A DNA stretch of 64,000 nucleotides from Amblyomma americanum (GCF_052857255.1 NC_135502.1:156040599-156104598); one strand, 5' to 3'. Positions 21,300 to 33,701 are shown, counted from the first letter of the stretch. Notes: generated by a model not told the origin, from the sequence alone. A program made the numbers and translations.

Positions 21300-23290
21300 G
21301 AGGCATCTAACAAGGGTTTCAGCCCTCCGCTATGGCAGAACTCTTTTAATTCCCTTCTACTTCCCTCCTTTACATCAAGGTTCAAGTGTCCACCAAAATG
21401 TGAGAAAGTTATTGTTACACTTCCTTCAATCTGCCTTCAACTAATTTTAAATTTTCTAGGATGCAGTTTTCAGAAGGTAGTGGTACAAACTGTGCAGTAT
21501 AAGCATATTCCGTGGCAGTAAACCAGCATAAATGTGTGCTGACAGCAGCTTGCCCAGTGCATTGCAAGGATGCTCTACCATACAATGATTGGTGTCATCG
21601 TGTAATGTTACATTACTGACTCACATTTTGATCTCAGTATCAGAAACACCGGTAAACGATTATTGTAGAGCACAATGTTTTTACAGGAATAAGTGAACAT
21701 ATAGGGTCTTTTCGAGGACACATGTACAGAACAGGCAACAGGTGTGCAATGTCAAAGCACCTGATGCATGCTCAACTCTTTATGTTAACAGCAGCTGCGT
21801 GAAGAGCTACATGAGCGACTATTTTTGTACAAGTTTACAGTTCCTGTAAATATAAGATGAGGTACTGCTGTGAAGTGCATGTAGAGTTTGCATGCATTCC
21901 TGAACCTAGCTGCAAGGCTAATTTGAAAAATTTCTCTAAATAGGCAGGTAAAATGAAAACTTTTTCTAAATAGCAAGGTAAGATATGCATCACTGAAAAA
22001 GAATAACTACCATGAACAGCTGAGGATGGATCACACAGCCGAAAGCAGGAAGCACGCATTGCCCAATAGATGCTGGCAGCTGGCAACTGCAAATAAATAC
22101 ATCTAGAGCAACAGCTGTCAGTGGCTGCAGCAATGTCATGAATGACAAGAGGGGATATTGTCTACTGCTTTAGAAACTAAAATTAAACGTCATATAATTA
22201 AATAATAAACCGATGAGCTAGCCGATGACAAAATAAATGAACAGATTTTATGTAATGCACCCACATACATTCTTTGAGGAAAGTCAGGTTGACTGTCATA
22301 ACCGAACTGAAAGACGAGCCGGAAGAAATACTGCACGCCCATTTGAATATAGGATGCACAGGTTTTCATTATTTCCCATCATGGTGCCTTATATCAATGT
22401 CTAGGTATTAAATTGGACGCTGCGACCACTCTGCCTGGGATAAAAGAGAAGAGAGAATGAAAAAACGCATGCCTTCACTAGCAAAAAGCCTGATATCCCA
22501 CATCACAGCTTAGCATCTTAGTAAAATTGGTGGCGCATTTAACAAATCTGCGTACAATTGAAAACTACACAAATTTGTCGACTGGCAATGCAAGCAAGGG
22601 GAAGAGAAACAAAAATGCTAAAGAACACTGGTGAGCGCAGTGTAGAGAGGTCTGTGGGCAGGATCCGGGGCCTGGGAAGAGTGGCAAAAAGCTAGAAAAC
22701 CTAAATAAGTGCGCAGTTGCATCCATGACAGCTCGCAGGGCTCAGAAAGAGAGGAAGCATTGACGCTTACAGCACAGGAGTGAGGAAAGATTTATCTAAC
22801 GTTGACATAACACTGCCTCAAATCTTGTTCCGATAGGGAAGCACAGACAAGGATAGAAATGACATGGCGAGGAATATGCACCAGCATTCCACATGCGATC
22901 ACTGTCTCAGGTACAAGCACAAATCCGAAAAGAACAAACCCTGAGAAAATATTACGCTGTGTGATCGCAGCTGGCCTTGCGCGAGCGCTCCGTCATGCAG
23001 CACGTCTTGTTGATTGTCTTGTACGCAGTGCAAATCCATGCATTCGCGCTGAGTGTCGCAGCGCTAGAAAGCGACAGCGTAACTCTGTTGTGATATCTGG
23101 TACCATTTTTATTTACGACGGCACAAGAGCCCCAAACGCACATAAAAACATTAAGAACAACACTTGTCATGCAGGATATAGGCCCTGCGGCAACCGTAAG
23201 CACACTGCCTCCACTCACATCCCTATATAGCCACATACAAATAGCGCGTGTGAATACCGATAAGTTGCAAAGAAACGCAGAGCGGGACTC
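21300..23290. other. No gene assigned
   Basis: AT-rich from 21.4 to 22.8 kb. From 22.86 to 23.3 kb the sequence is more CpG-rich with open frames on both strands that I cannot assign. It may be the promoter-proximal intron of the candidate gene at 23.3 kb. Confidence 0.4.
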
Positions 23291-23292
23291 AC

Positions 23293-23590
23293 CGGTTATG
23301 CGATTCACCCAGGCTTATTAAAACCGCGCAGGGGTCTTCGTTGCCTTTCCAGATGAAAAGACGTCGCAGCACTACCCTTCTTCATGGCTTACCCGTTGAA
23401 ACTCGCGAATGTTAACAGGGCGTAATTCTTGTCGTTGGCCTCCAAAACACACTCCTGGCCACCTTGCTATTGAATGAGTTCTTCACACGTGTCCGCCGTA
23501 CAAGCTCTCAAGCAATGCTTCAAAGAGGCAAATAATACATAACGAGACGCGTCGTTTGCGCTGTCATGGCGCTGATGCTGCGCCTTCGCG
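23293..23590 (-). other. Candidate non-coding first exon / promoter region
   Basis: CpG-containing sequence ends on the minus strand at a strong donor, CATAACCG|GTGAGTCC. The only ATG frame (MKKGSAATSFHLERQRR) stops before the donor, so this would be a 5' UTR exon. Nothing upstream proves a promoter. Confidence 0.35.
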
Positions 23591-23599
23591 TCATTGAAA

Positions 23600-24880
23600 A
23601 ACTGCATCCTGCCAACAATTTTTTTAAACCACTAACATTTAAATTCTGTTCACAACAAAGACGCTATCTTTTTTGAAATTTATTTCTGCTATATTTATGA
23701 ATATCAAAGCATTTTCAGTTACTTTTTCTGGCATGTCGATTGTAGAAGCTGCGATCCTGTTATCCCCTGATGTGCTAGCAGACGACGGATGAGCCCAATG
23801 TGCTAGGAGACGTTGCTGTTGACGGAATGCAATTTTGTTGGTTGCCAGATAAAATTACTAAGTTGCCAAAGCAGAAACCAGGTGGTTCAGGTGAAAGCAG
23901 AAACCAGATGGTCTCCCATTAAAATTTAAAATGGGAAAGCTGCTCCTGCAGGCACTTTTCCCTCACTGCATGCCATATAGTAATGGTTGACTACCCCATA
24001 TCTATTCGATTCGATACGCTGTGATGCACTAAAGAGTGCATAGACATTGCTTCGTCCCAGCAAAAACAAGGTTTCATCATTAGTATACTCAAAATTTGTG
24101 CGATACATCTCTAAGCACAGTGGTGGAGAAAGTCCAAGATCACTGTTGTCAGGCTTAAAATGTGCTAAATGCATGAAACATTTTTATAGGAAACTAACGC
24201 CTTCTAGTGTTATAATTTCTAAGCTGTATCTGACAGTAGCTAGTCTGTCAGTGAGAGCAGCATGACATCTGGCCGTAGTCTTAACTGGAGATATTTGTAC
24301 AATTTACGATTACGAGTGCAGCTCGTGGTTGGTGGTTAAAAAGTTAAGGCACCTTCTCCTTGGTTGAACAGCATTGGCGTCACTACACAAACCAAATAAT
24401 TGGTTTTGTTTATTGGGTCTCAATGTCCAAAAGTGAGGCTGCATAAGTTAAAGTGAGCTGCTCCTGTTTTCGTACGTGAAAGTGCACAGTACAGATGCAA
24501 ACTTACTTTCCTGAAAGCATGCATACTTTCAGGCACTTTTCACTAAACTTTCCCAAGAAGAACTGCTTAGTATATCTTGCATAGGTTACAGCTAAGCCTC
24601 AATATATAGAACCTAAATATAACGAAGTTCACTGCACAACAAAGTTTAATTTTAGTTTTTCGTTTCCACTGAAATTCATGTATTTTTTCTCTCGATTTAA
24701 CGAAGCAGTTTTCTGCCAAATAGAAAATTTGGGCAAATTTCATCACTATCTAAAGATAAAAATGTAATTTTTCTAAAAACGTGAAGGTTGCTACTGCTAC
24801 CATCGAACAAGCATTGGCAGCAGCAGCAACCTACAAGTGCCACAAAATGTGAACACTCCTGAGCTGTCGAGTGCCCTAAA
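23600..24880. other. No gene seen
   Basis: AT-rich. Around 24590-24720, TATAACGAAG- and TTTAACGAAG-type blocks resemble decayed Tigger/mariner ends, but the element cannot be delimited. Confidence 0.4.
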
Positions 24881-24887
24881 CAACGAA

Positions 24888-25101
24888 GCCTGCCGTGGTG
24901 GCTCAGTGGTTAGGACGCTCGACTTCTGATACCAAGGACATTGCAGCTAAATTTTGGTGGAGCCAAAACAAGGCGCCAATGTGCTCTTTGACGTCAGTGC
25001 ATGCTCAAGAGCCCCCCAGGTGGTGGTAATTTCCACAGCCCTCCACTACGGCATCTTTCGTAGCCGATGCCACTTTGGGACATTAAACCCCTCAAACCAA
25101 A
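24888..25101 (+). repeat. tRNA-derived SINE, family A/Ruka-like mosaic
   Basis: Head GCCTGCCGTGGTGGCTCAGT, then GGTTAGGACGCTCGACTTCT. The body contains GACGTCAGTGCATGCTCAAG and CACAGCCCTCCACTACGGCA and ends TTTGGGACATTAAACCCCTC. Confidence 0.8.
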
Positions 25102-25647
25102 CAGCACCACCACACTGTCCCATGAAGTGCACACAGTTGATGGTCGCCATATCGCTTCCGGCAAGCGCACACACACATTCAACTACACTGAGCACAAAGC
25201 AAGCCAAACGAGCCGCACTATATTTAATGAACCTCCGGCCAACTCATCCCTCTCATCAGCCCGTGAGGGCAGATGATTGGTCGCAAGGTTGCTTGACGCA
25301 AGTGATCAACTTCTGCAGCGCCGCTAGGTTTCGTATTCAGTGAAGGAACTCGCTGTGTGGCAGTCACTGTAATAACGCGTGAAGCTCGTGATCAGTTTTA
25401 GTGGCGGCATTTACCTCTACCTATCATTCAAGATATCCGCAATCGGTTGAGAAAATATTTCAAGTTAAATGGTAAGATAAATGCACGATGTCATGGGTAG
25501 CACCTCGGCACCGCAGAAAATTTAGACTAAACCTAAATAATGAGATATTTGATTTAGAGGTAATGAAGCTTCACTGAACTACTCTCGCCGCTAGTTATGC
25601 TAGCGTTTCTTCTAAAATCGCTTGTAATATCTTCAAAAATGCACGTG

Positions 25648-25882
25648 GCTTATGGTTTATGGAGTTTTAACGTCACAAAGTGACTCAGGTTATGAGGGAC
25701 GCCGTAGTGAAGGGCTCCAAAAATTTTGACCACCTGGCATTCTTCAACATGCTCTGAGATCGCACAGTACACGGGCATCTAGAATTTTGCCTCCATCAAA
25801 GTTCGACTGCCGCAGCCGGGATCGAACCGACATCTTTCGGGTCAGCAGCCGAGCGCCAGAACCACTGAGCCACCGCAGTGGC
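25648..25882 (-). repeat. tRNA-derived SINE (family A), nearly full length, minus
   Basis: From TGGTTTATGGAGTTTTAACG at the left to GAACCACTGAGCCACCGCAG at the right. The box B complement reads CCGGGATCGAACC. This is the best-preserved family A copy here and a good reference for the others. Confidence 0.85.
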
Positions 25883-26317
25883 TCACGAATGCATGTGGGC
25901 AAATAATGCACCACTGAAAGACTAAAACCTTGAAGAAATGGAGTTCACGATATACCAGTTTTTTTTCTGAAAAGAACTATTTTCTTATACCAAGGTTTAA
26001 CTCTATTTTGTACGGTTCGAACGGCATGGCTTGTAGCATGGTGAGCTCCTCTAAATATTGGCAAGCAAATTTGAATTGTCAAATCGTACCTGCAGCATAG
26101 CTGCAAATCATAGCTGCAAAAGAAGAGATGGTTTATGTGGGACCAAAAAAGGAAAATACACAAAAACTGAATTGAACATTTCCCTGTGGACACACTACAA
26201 AACATTCTAATCCCTACCTCGTTGCCTGCTTCCAAACCTCGTCACTAGCAATGATTAATAGACAGTTCGATAAAAAAACAAATGTTGCATGCCCACTGGA
26301 GTTAACCGAACTTTATA
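25883..26317. other. No gene seen
   Basis: AT-rich sequence without recognisable features. Confidence 0.45.
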
Positions 26318-26412
26318 ACCCCCATCCCCCATCCCCAGTGTAGGGTAGCAAACCGGAGACTCACATCTGGTTAACCTCCCTACGTTTCCTTTTCATTCTC
26401 TCTCTCTCTCTG
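26318..26412. repeat. Dispersed repeat fragment with (CT)n
   Basis: CCCATCCCCAGTGTAGGGTA and GGTTAACCTCCCTACGTTTC lead into a (CT)8 run at about 26397-26412. The block looks like a LINE 3' UTR piece common in tick sequence, an attribution from memory that needs a repeat search. Confidence 0.4.
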
Positions 26413-27207
26413 ATTAAAAAAATTTTCTGAAGGTCCTCCTAAATTGCACAAAAACGTGTTTACTATATTCGTCGAAAGCAATTGCAGTGCATGCCAGTTC
26501 ATCAGCCTTGTATTGATGATAAAGAAAACAAAAGCAAATTTCCGTGTATTTTCACTCACAACAAAACAGATATTGCACAGATATTTACCGCCGCAGGTCA
26601 CAGCACTTCTGCGCTAAATACCGCACGACCTTCTTGTGCCGCTCTGAAAGCTCCTCGGCAGAGCACCCTTTCAGCATCGAATAGTACCGGAAGGAATCTG
26701 CAATGTTTGGACAATGAGTAATGTCAGTGTGTTTATAAACAAATAATAAAATATTTTGAAAACAAGTTTTATCATTATTTTTGTTGCTCGTTCAGCCAGC
26801 GAATGGGTAAGATGACTTCAAACACGGGCTCAGGTCATGTGAGGCATACAGAAACTGCAGCAATGTCACTGCTTTCTTCCCTTTATTTCATGCCACCTCT
26901 TACGCAAGCCTACACAAAGCTGAATTGCCAAACAATTAATAAGCAAAGAGATCCGTAGTTTCAGTACACCTCGCTAGATATCTGCTCACCTTCGTCATTA
27001 GCTACCTCTGAGCTGCTGAAGACAAACTGAGCCAATTTTCGAACATGCTTGATTATTCAGACTTTTCCGCGGACCGCGACATGGCCCGTAAAGCCAATGT
27101 ACAAGAGTGCCTGAAATTTCAGACGCACCTCAACTGATTGCTTTATTTTTCGGACCTCATTCGCACTTGCCGACAATACTGAAGCTGCCATATAATGTGT
27201 GGAACCA
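26413..27207. other. No gene seen
   Basis: AT-rich; short open frames only. Confidence 0.45.
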
Positions 27208-27209
27208 TA

Positions 27210-28100
27210 CAGTGGAACCTCATTAATTCATACCTGCAAGAGAGATCTAAAACTTGATCAAACAAAACGAAATTCAAGCTTAAAGGGAGCCTCTTAACTT
27301 GCGATGCTGAAGTTCTTCGCAAGTCGGCACATTGCAACCGCGTGGTTTCGAATTTGTACTGTCCTTCAATGTCTTCCGCCACAAGGACTTGAACAGTATT
27401 CAGAGTTAGAGGAACTCATCTGTGCCGAGTCTTTTGTCTCGAACACGAGAAGAGGTAGCAGCGAAGTTGCGTGGTAGGCGTACGGCTTCACGGACGGCGA
27501 GCGCAGGAGGAAATGGTGGTGCATTTCAAAGCGATGTCAGCGTACCCGCGGCAAAACGCACCACAAACCTGAGTTTTCTATCATAAAACCGCAAACAACT
27601 GGTGTTTCTATGACAGGGAAGACGCCACTCATTATACGCAAGCCACCGCAGAGAGCATATCGCTGGATACAATGCCGATTTTGGCTCCAGTCGCTAGGCA
27701 TAATTACAAGGCCAATGCTGACGGAGCACCTGCTTCGGCTGTTTCTCAATTGTTATTGTTCCATCTTCACGTTCTCGTTCCAGGCCCATCGTATTGCGGG
27801 CGCAGCGCAGTTCCCACAGCAGCGTGTTTGCTTTGTCCCAACCGTGCATTCATCGGCGACATGCCGAGGGCAGCACAGCCAGGCCGAGCACGTGAAAGCG
27901 GTCACCGCCGCCGTCTGTGCACGTCACGCGGCAAAGTTTAGTCATGAGGAGCTTTAAATGTGTGCATTACAACTGACCTTTTTCTCCGGCTTATTGGTAA
28001 TAAGTTCATACTTTTTTCAGTAAAATTTGATTGTGCGAACTTTCTGATTTTTCAGTCTTTTAGTGGTCCCTAGAGAGTCCAAAAAATCGGTCGTCAACTG
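27210..28100. mobile_element. Probable non-autonomous Tigger/pogo-like element
   Basis: Left end CAGTGGAACCTCATTAATTC, right end (inverted) CAGTTGACGACCGATTTTTT, each bordered by TA (27208-27209 and 28101-28102). The ends agree with each other only in the CAGT..GA..CC pattern, so the boundaries are tentative. The interior has no recognisable transposase. Confidence 0.45.
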
Positions 28101-28637
28101 TAACTGACACCAGCAAATTCCAAGCCATGACTCTGAAAAGGTGGCAGCAAGTGGCACAGGCACAGTTGACTAAAGATCAATGAGAGAGATGGCTTCTGAC
28201 CTCTAGTAAGGGTAACACCCGATTCACAGGACTGATTCGCTATTCCATAAGCTGGTTGCGTATCATGCGATTTGATTTCATTGCTCTGTATGAATGAGTT
28301 TTAGCAGCAGTCTACTCTGCTTTTAAATAGAGCAACTTAATCGCATTTTCTTAGCACCGGGGTGCTTGTTTGTCAACTTTTCGCTGCATTTTTGTTATTT
28401 TGTATGGCGCTGCCATGTTCATTCCTGGACACGTTAATCTAAAATGGGGCAGCACGATACTGATATTTCCTTGTACCTGTTGAACAACACACACCCTTCA
28501 GTAACTGCTGTGACAGGAATGCAAACAGAATGCATTTAGTCCCCCAGTCTGTTTTTACAGCAGATAGAATCAGTCTGACACAAAATATCTTGCTGCCATC
28601 ATGAGCCAACGCAAAAAAAACAGCAGTGAACCATACG

Positions 28638-28753
28638 TCATGTCTTTACGACCTCTATTCTGACATCACAAACCACCTCCCTCGCAAGAAGCTTGGAAAG
28701 CAGCGGCTGCAACAGCCGCCGCCTGATCGCACAGCCCACTGCGCTCTTTTCAG
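28638..28753 (-). CDS. BEND5-like gene, last coding exon
   Basis: Acceptor GCTCATCTGGTGGCAG, then 2 nt completing a codon from the previous exon (G|CT, Ala) and EKSAVGCAIRRRLLQPLLSK to ...VRIEVVKT and TGA at 28638-28640. The phase fits the donor at 30602 exactly. The peptide continues the BEN domain after its PPLSPLK block. The downstream UTR has no clean AATAAA within 300 bp, so the transcript end is unknown. Confidence 0.65.
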
Positions 28754-28797
28754 CTGCCACCAGATGAGCAGAACATCACTCAAAAGACTTTCATATA

Positions 28798-30420
28798 CAG
28801 TAAAAGCTCGTTAATTCGAACATCACGGGACCGGGAAAAGAGTTTGTATTATCGTATGTTCGAATAACGAATGGCCTCGAAAAAACTGACAAGACCCATT
28901 GCATTATGGTAGTAAACGTGCCGTATTTACTCGTGTAACGAACTCACTCGCATAACGAACCAACCCACCCTGATTTCTTCCTAAAAATTTGAAAAAAAAC
29001 GTCAATCGTTAACACTTCCCTCTGTTTCGCACCGTCATGGTCCACAACGCATTTCTTGGCAATGCGTCAAGATACTGCGCAGCGATAACATCCCGGTGTG
29101 TTTACCTTTTGACATTAGCTCTAGCAAAGGGAAGAAGCGAACTTTGCAGAGTGCCAGCGCTTGTCCGGTTGTGGAAGCCTCATTTTCAATACATTCGCCT
29201 TAAGGGCGACCCGTTGAAGTGAACTTGCGTTGCGGATTTTGAGCGGGTGGCGGAACGCCGACGCATCGCCGCCGTGCAGCACGACAAGCGACGAAAAATG
29301 GCAGGCTGCCGCCAGGATCTAGAAACTGCGTGATTTCATATGCTTAGTAAAATGATGAAAAGAACAGCTGTGCATTTACAATTAAGCTGTTTTTTATTCA
29401 ATGACGACAAAGAGGGCGAATTATTCTTAATGGCCCTTTTCTGAACCAAAATAATAAACCTGTTCGAACCTTCTGCGCTTCCTGACGTCAACCGACGCGT
29501 AGTGGCTAAGCCTAGCAGCCTTGAAAATCCAGAAGCATTCTGAAAATCTGGCGCGTTCCATCGCTAAAATTTTGTGCTGCGGACATCTTCAGACAGAGCG
29601 GAAGCTTCGTGCGAATTTTGTTTGCCGTGAACATGAGGCAGAGTGTAGCGGCAACGACGAGTTCGTGGTGAAGTGAGAGGCCGCTTCGGCAGGCGCAGCC
29701 ATGTTGTAGAAGCGGGCGCAAGCCTGATGCGGTCGCGCCCTGATTGGTCCGCGCTGATAGCCCACGTTGGCCGCTTCCGGCCACCGGCTGACCGCCGGGC
29801 AATGCTAAAAGCAAGCGTCATGATCGCGGCTGACCGCGTGATTCCGTTGGCGACTGATGGGTGGAAAGATGGACGACACTCGCGAAAGAAAAAAAAATGT
29901 TTTTCGCGCGTAATCTGCAGCGCCCGTCCGAAGTCATATCCTTTCATGGGCGTTGGCTAAAAATGCACCGACAGTACTTATCCGTATTTCCGAATTAACA
30001 GCACTCTAGTTAAAGAGTATTTAGTGGCGAGTTTCGGAGGCTGGGAAAATTGAGGGTAGGCAGCCGTCACCGCGGCCGTCAACCCCTACCCGTCGGCGCC
30101 GCCGGCAGCCACGCCGGTGATTGCGCCATTTAAACTTTACCCGCTATTCCACGGTTTTATCTGGTTCCGTCTTCGGTCCCTGCTTAGGTCGTGCGCAGTC
30201 TCTAACTATGCGGAGGTGCTTTTTTGGCCACGTGCTGTGTGCCAAGCTGCTCAGACGCGGCAGCGCGTAGTTCGAATTTTTCATAGCAAAACCGACTCGA
30301 TTTCGAATTAGCAGGCTTTATTCTACACAGATCTCTATGGAGCTTGGTCGGACAAAGTAGTGTAGTTCGAATTATCCGAAAATTTAAATTATCGAGGTTC
30401 GAATTAACGAGCTTTCACTC
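28798..30420. mobile_element. Tigger/pogo MITE-like element in the last intron of the BEND5-like gene
   Basis: Inverted ends CAGTAAAAGCTCGTTAATTC (left) and GAGTGAAAGCTCGTTAATTC (right, reverse complement) match at 22 of 24 positions. They are bordered by TA at 28796-28797 and 30421-30422. At 1.6 kb it is too short for a transposase, and none is seen. The interior includes a GC-rich block (29.2-30.1 kb) with overlapping open frames on both strands that look like composition effects, not genes. Confidence 0.8.
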
Positions 30421-30601
30421 TAAGGTACTTTTTATTGAGTGTATTGGATCTCATCAGTCTGACAACAATGACAGTAATGTAAATAATTAGTTACAAACCC
30501 AAAGAATCACAAATGGGCCAAATTCTAAAAAAAGGGGGTTGATGGTCACCTATAAGGGTGACTAAATGCATGCAGCTATGCAACAAGAACGAGTGGTTTA
30601 C

Positions 30602-30824
30602 CTGACACGGAAGCCACCTTTAGAGGGGAAAGCGGTGGATGTATTTTCGTCATCCCCTTAGAGATGGCATTATTTGACAGCGTGCCTGTGAGGCTCCTCT
30701 GAGCGAGGATTTCGTTGCCCCACAGGCACACTGCCAACTGCGTGCAGAATGAGGAGTCACTGTCCAATGCCAGCAGGCGATTCCACGCAGCCACTGGCAC
30801 ATAACTCCCATGCCCAACTTGGAC
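30602..30824 (-). CDS. BEND5-like gene, main BEN-domain exon
   Basis: Exact splice borders: acceptor GTGTTCATCTTCAG before 30824 and donor GTGTCAG|GTAAACC after 30602. The 223 bp encode VQVGHGSYVPVAAWNRLLAL, DSDSSFCTQLAVCLWGNEIL, AQRSLTGTLSNNAISK and HPPLSPLKVASVS. These are the marks of a BEN domain: the aliphatic-G-x-G-x-x-V start, F-x-x-x-L-A-x-x-x-W-G, R-S-x-T-G and the closing P-L-S-P-x-K. BEN proteins bind DNA and usually repress transcription or organise chromatin in the nucleus. Phase 0 at entry fits the exon at 33118-33176, and phase 1 at exit fits 28638-28753. Confidence 0.85.
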
Positions 30825-31163
30825 CTGAAGATGAACACAGAGCACAGATGGTTTTAATACTGTTTTAAATGCAGAACTCACCCGACATGAAATGTCAACA
30901 TAAACACACTTGCTAGTGATGTGACTTCTGATTGAAAATAAAAGCCACTAAAAAATGTTCAGATTAAGGAACCAGTCAGTCTTAGATGCGTTTCCTGAGA
31001 AGCACTTTCACATTTTAATTTCCGCTCAAAGTAACCAAGACACATTGCAGGGGTGGAGACAACAAATTTTTGGTTTGCATGTATTTTCTATCAAATACTG
31101 CACACTAGTTGCTTCCAAATGTATGATACATGCTGCAGTTCACATATGTGTCTGGTAAAAAAC

Positions 31164-31263
31164 GTTTGGTTTGGCGTTACGGGGTTATAACGTCTGAAAG
31201 CAACTCAGGCTATAAGGAACATCGTAGTGGAGAGCTTCGTAAATTTCTACCACCTGGGGTTTT
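31164..31263 (-). repeat. SINE (family A) 3' fragment, minus
   Basis: Contains TTTGGCGTTACGGGGTTATA, CAACTCAGGCTATAAGGAAC and TTCTACCACCTGGGGTTTTT. The tRNA head is missing. Confidence 0.65.
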
Positions 31264-31269
31264 TGTATA

Positions 31270-32135
31270 TTCCATAATTACATCAGGACTGCAGAACAAC
31301 AGCCCAGACTAGTTTCATGGGCCCCAACAGTCAAGACACACTGACTGCTACTCTGTCTGCACTCAATACGTGCGCTGTACCGGCGCCTTTAAAATATTAA
31401 CACACATAGCTAGTACTGCAATATTTAATATCAAGCTAGCAAGAGCCATAAGTGAGTTCTCAGGTCCAAGCGGGCTGCTTTGTTAGAAACCTAGGCACCG
31501 CACCTCGTGACTTGCAACCGTTTGGCAAAGAAGCCAGCCTCAGCAAGAGGCGAAGAATTAAGGCAAGTTTGTCAAGTTGGTATTTATTTGTGCTTCGCGA
31601 AGGTCTAAAAATAATATATAGCACAGCACATGCTGTTTTACATATCTGCAGCTGGGTTCCATGCTGGTTAAACTACAATGAAAGACTGTAAAAGTTTTCT
31701 CCTGCATGCTTGGAAACCTAACTGCTCTACAGGCCTTGTGACCTGCCCAAATCACGCTGTGAAGAACACTGGTAACTAAGTGAATGCTGTAATATTTTTA
31801 TTCAGTTCAATTAAGATTTACACACTACGAAATTACAGGACTAATTCATGTCTGAAGTTGCCACTGTTGTACAAAATACATATGGCATGGTGTAAGTTAT
31901 GGTTCATCGTGGAAGATTACAGAAGTAAACACCAAACGCCGTTGAGTATGAAGAAACACATAGAATCAAAACATTGCATCTGCGCGTGAAATGCCATGAA
32001 ATAATAAAAAAATACACTCAAGAATAACCTGTGGTAAAATCACACATAATGACAAAGGAAAAATGACTGCAAAGGGGTGGCACTACTATCACTTGTTTAT
32101 CAAAAACAGGTCTCTTTTTCTAGGAGAGCCAGAGG
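31270..32135. other. Intronic, no exon seen
   Basis: Intron of the BEND5-like gene. A weak exon-like stretch near 31487-31535 (bounded by a polypyrimidine AG and GTTTCT) does not keep a consistent frame. Confidence 0.4.
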
Positions 32136-32138
32136 AGG

Positions 32139-32690
32139 CTAATTTGCACGGGTGTCAAGGCCACGTTTGTGCATGTGTGCTGCTTTTAAAATCTCACGCT
32201 CAATTCTATACTTTTCGCTTAACCTTGGGGTAACAACCATTGCATTCCATGGAATGTCTGGGGAAATTAGCGCCAATTTCATAATTCAGAGAGCGCAAAT
32301 GCTGTCGCAGTCTATCATTGATACATTGGCCAGTTTGGCCAACATAAACTCTGCCACACTGCAGTGGAATCTGGTACACCACCTCAGTGGTGCAAGCGGC
32401 GCTGCACGGACCATCCGCCACACGCCTGCGCAGTTGAGACAACTTGCAGGGGGTGGAGAACACAAAACGGATTCCCCGTTAAGCAGCCACCTTCTTCAGA
32501 TTATGTGCCATGTTATGCACATAGGGCATAACCTCTAGCTGGTCTTTGTGAAGGAGGGCTGCTTGCTTCCGCCGGGGAGTCTTGTCCCGCAGCTTCCACA
32601 TTAGCGATTCAGCCACTGCCTGGAGGAGGGGTGGTGGAAAACTGGGATAAGATGCGCGGGCGGAAGCGAGAGGCCAGGCAACTGCTCGTC
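32139..32690 (-). pseudogene. Penelope-like element, GIY-YIG end, in a BEND5-like intron
   Basis: Minus strand: YPSFPPPLLQAVAESLMWK, then MPYVHNMAHNLKKVAA and a TAA, RGIRFVFSTPCKLSQLRRR, and the GIY-YIG core VVYQIPLQCGRVYVGQTGQC with INDRLRQHLRSL. A one-base shift near 32225 precedes EKYRIEREILKAAHMHKRGL and the stop at 32139. The RT is absent. The upstream part beyond 32690 is unreadable. Confidence 0.8.
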
Positions 32691-32757
32691 ACATGCTTTT
32701 GAGGATTTTTCGAAGTTTAAGTTCACATTTCATGACCGCACACAACCCCATACTCAC

Positions 32758-32861
32758 GTGTCGTCGTAGCCATATGTGCGCGAAACGCGATGAGCTGTTT
32801 GCTCTACAGCCTGCGGCCTCCCAATAACTTCACGTCGTTTCTTCTGCTTCCTAGGAGCCAT
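32758..32861 (-). other. Candidate first exon with ATG, inside the BEND5-like intron
   Basis: ATAATGGCTCCTAGG starts MAPRKQKKRREVIGRPQAVE, then QTAHRVSRTYGYDDT, ending at a strong donor CGACAC|GTGAGTATGG. An upstream ATG frame (MAATDHGSTLALRATAYRC) at about 32942 would be a leader ORF. The exit phase (2) does not fit the BEN exon at 30824 (phase 0), so it is not a simple alternative start of that gene. The basic peptide is not recognised. Confidence 0.35.
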
Positions 32862-33117
32862 TATCTACTGTACATGTGCAAGCAACGATACGCAGTAGCC
32901 CGCAAAGCAAGTGTGCTTCCGTGATCCGTGGCCGCCATCCCTTACGAATATGACGAACCTTCCTGTGTAGGCTTTTCTAGCGGCCAGCAAGCTGCCCAAG
33001 CATGGGAAAGAGAAGAGGTCCAGAGTCCACGGCCATTAAGAAGTCTTAATAAATGCTTGTTTCTCACCTCTGATTAACAGAGTACGTAAACAAAAAAACT
33101 AGCGAAATACCACGCAC

Positions 33118-33176
33118 CTCTCCAGCATCATTCGTGGTCCCCACTGTGTCATCCACTTGTTCTGTATGCCATACAG
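33118..33176 (-). CDS. BEND5-like gene, internal exon before the BEN domain
   Basis: Acceptor CGTCTTAGTTTGCAG and donor CTGGAGAG|GTGCGTGG bound 59 bp. After 2 nt of a split codon the frame reads VWHTEQVDDTVGTTNDAGE and exits in phase 0, joining directly to VQVGHG of the BEN exon. Acidic linkers of this type usually lead into the BEN domain. The exon is short and rests on splice signals plus phase agreement on both sides. Confidence 0.6.
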
Positions 33177-33701
33177 CTGCAAACTAAGACGGAAAACAAG
33201 AAAGACAAGTGGATAAAATAAAACGCAGCCTACAATACAAGGTTACTGTTTCGATTTTAACATGTCAAATTTTCACCCAGTAGCATATGCGGATCAAAAC
33301 AATAATCAGCCCAAATTTGAAGTTCTGGTTGCATAACAATTTTGCACTACATTGCAACAGGAGCACTTCTCTCCCACTGGATCAAACGTATAAATCACTC
33401 TATCAGATTTATGTATCTCAAACTAAGGCAGAAACGAACCACTTGCAACTAGAAAAAGAGGCTGTGACGTTAGTATTTGGTTACAGTTCTGGGGTTGTCT
33501 GTATGGAAACCTGTTTATCTTAGTCACTAACACAAACTTTAGGACTATTCTGTCTACACAAAACTATTCCCCACATTGCCCACATTGAATGACTGGCCTT
33601 GATGCTATGAAGTTATTAGGGTAAGTTAGAATACCATGAAATATTTGAAAGCACCAATGCACATGCCCTCAGTCGCCTGCCTTGGCAAAGAAAAGAATGG
33701 G

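Noticed and set aside
29512..29960. Overlapping open frames on both strands in GC-rich DNA
   Set aside because: They lie within a TIR- and TA-bounded Tigger MITE, have no domain or start context, and are explained by base composition.
29230..30100. CpG island promoter for a host gene
   Set aside because: It sits inside a dispersed DNA element and no exon with a donor follows on either strand.
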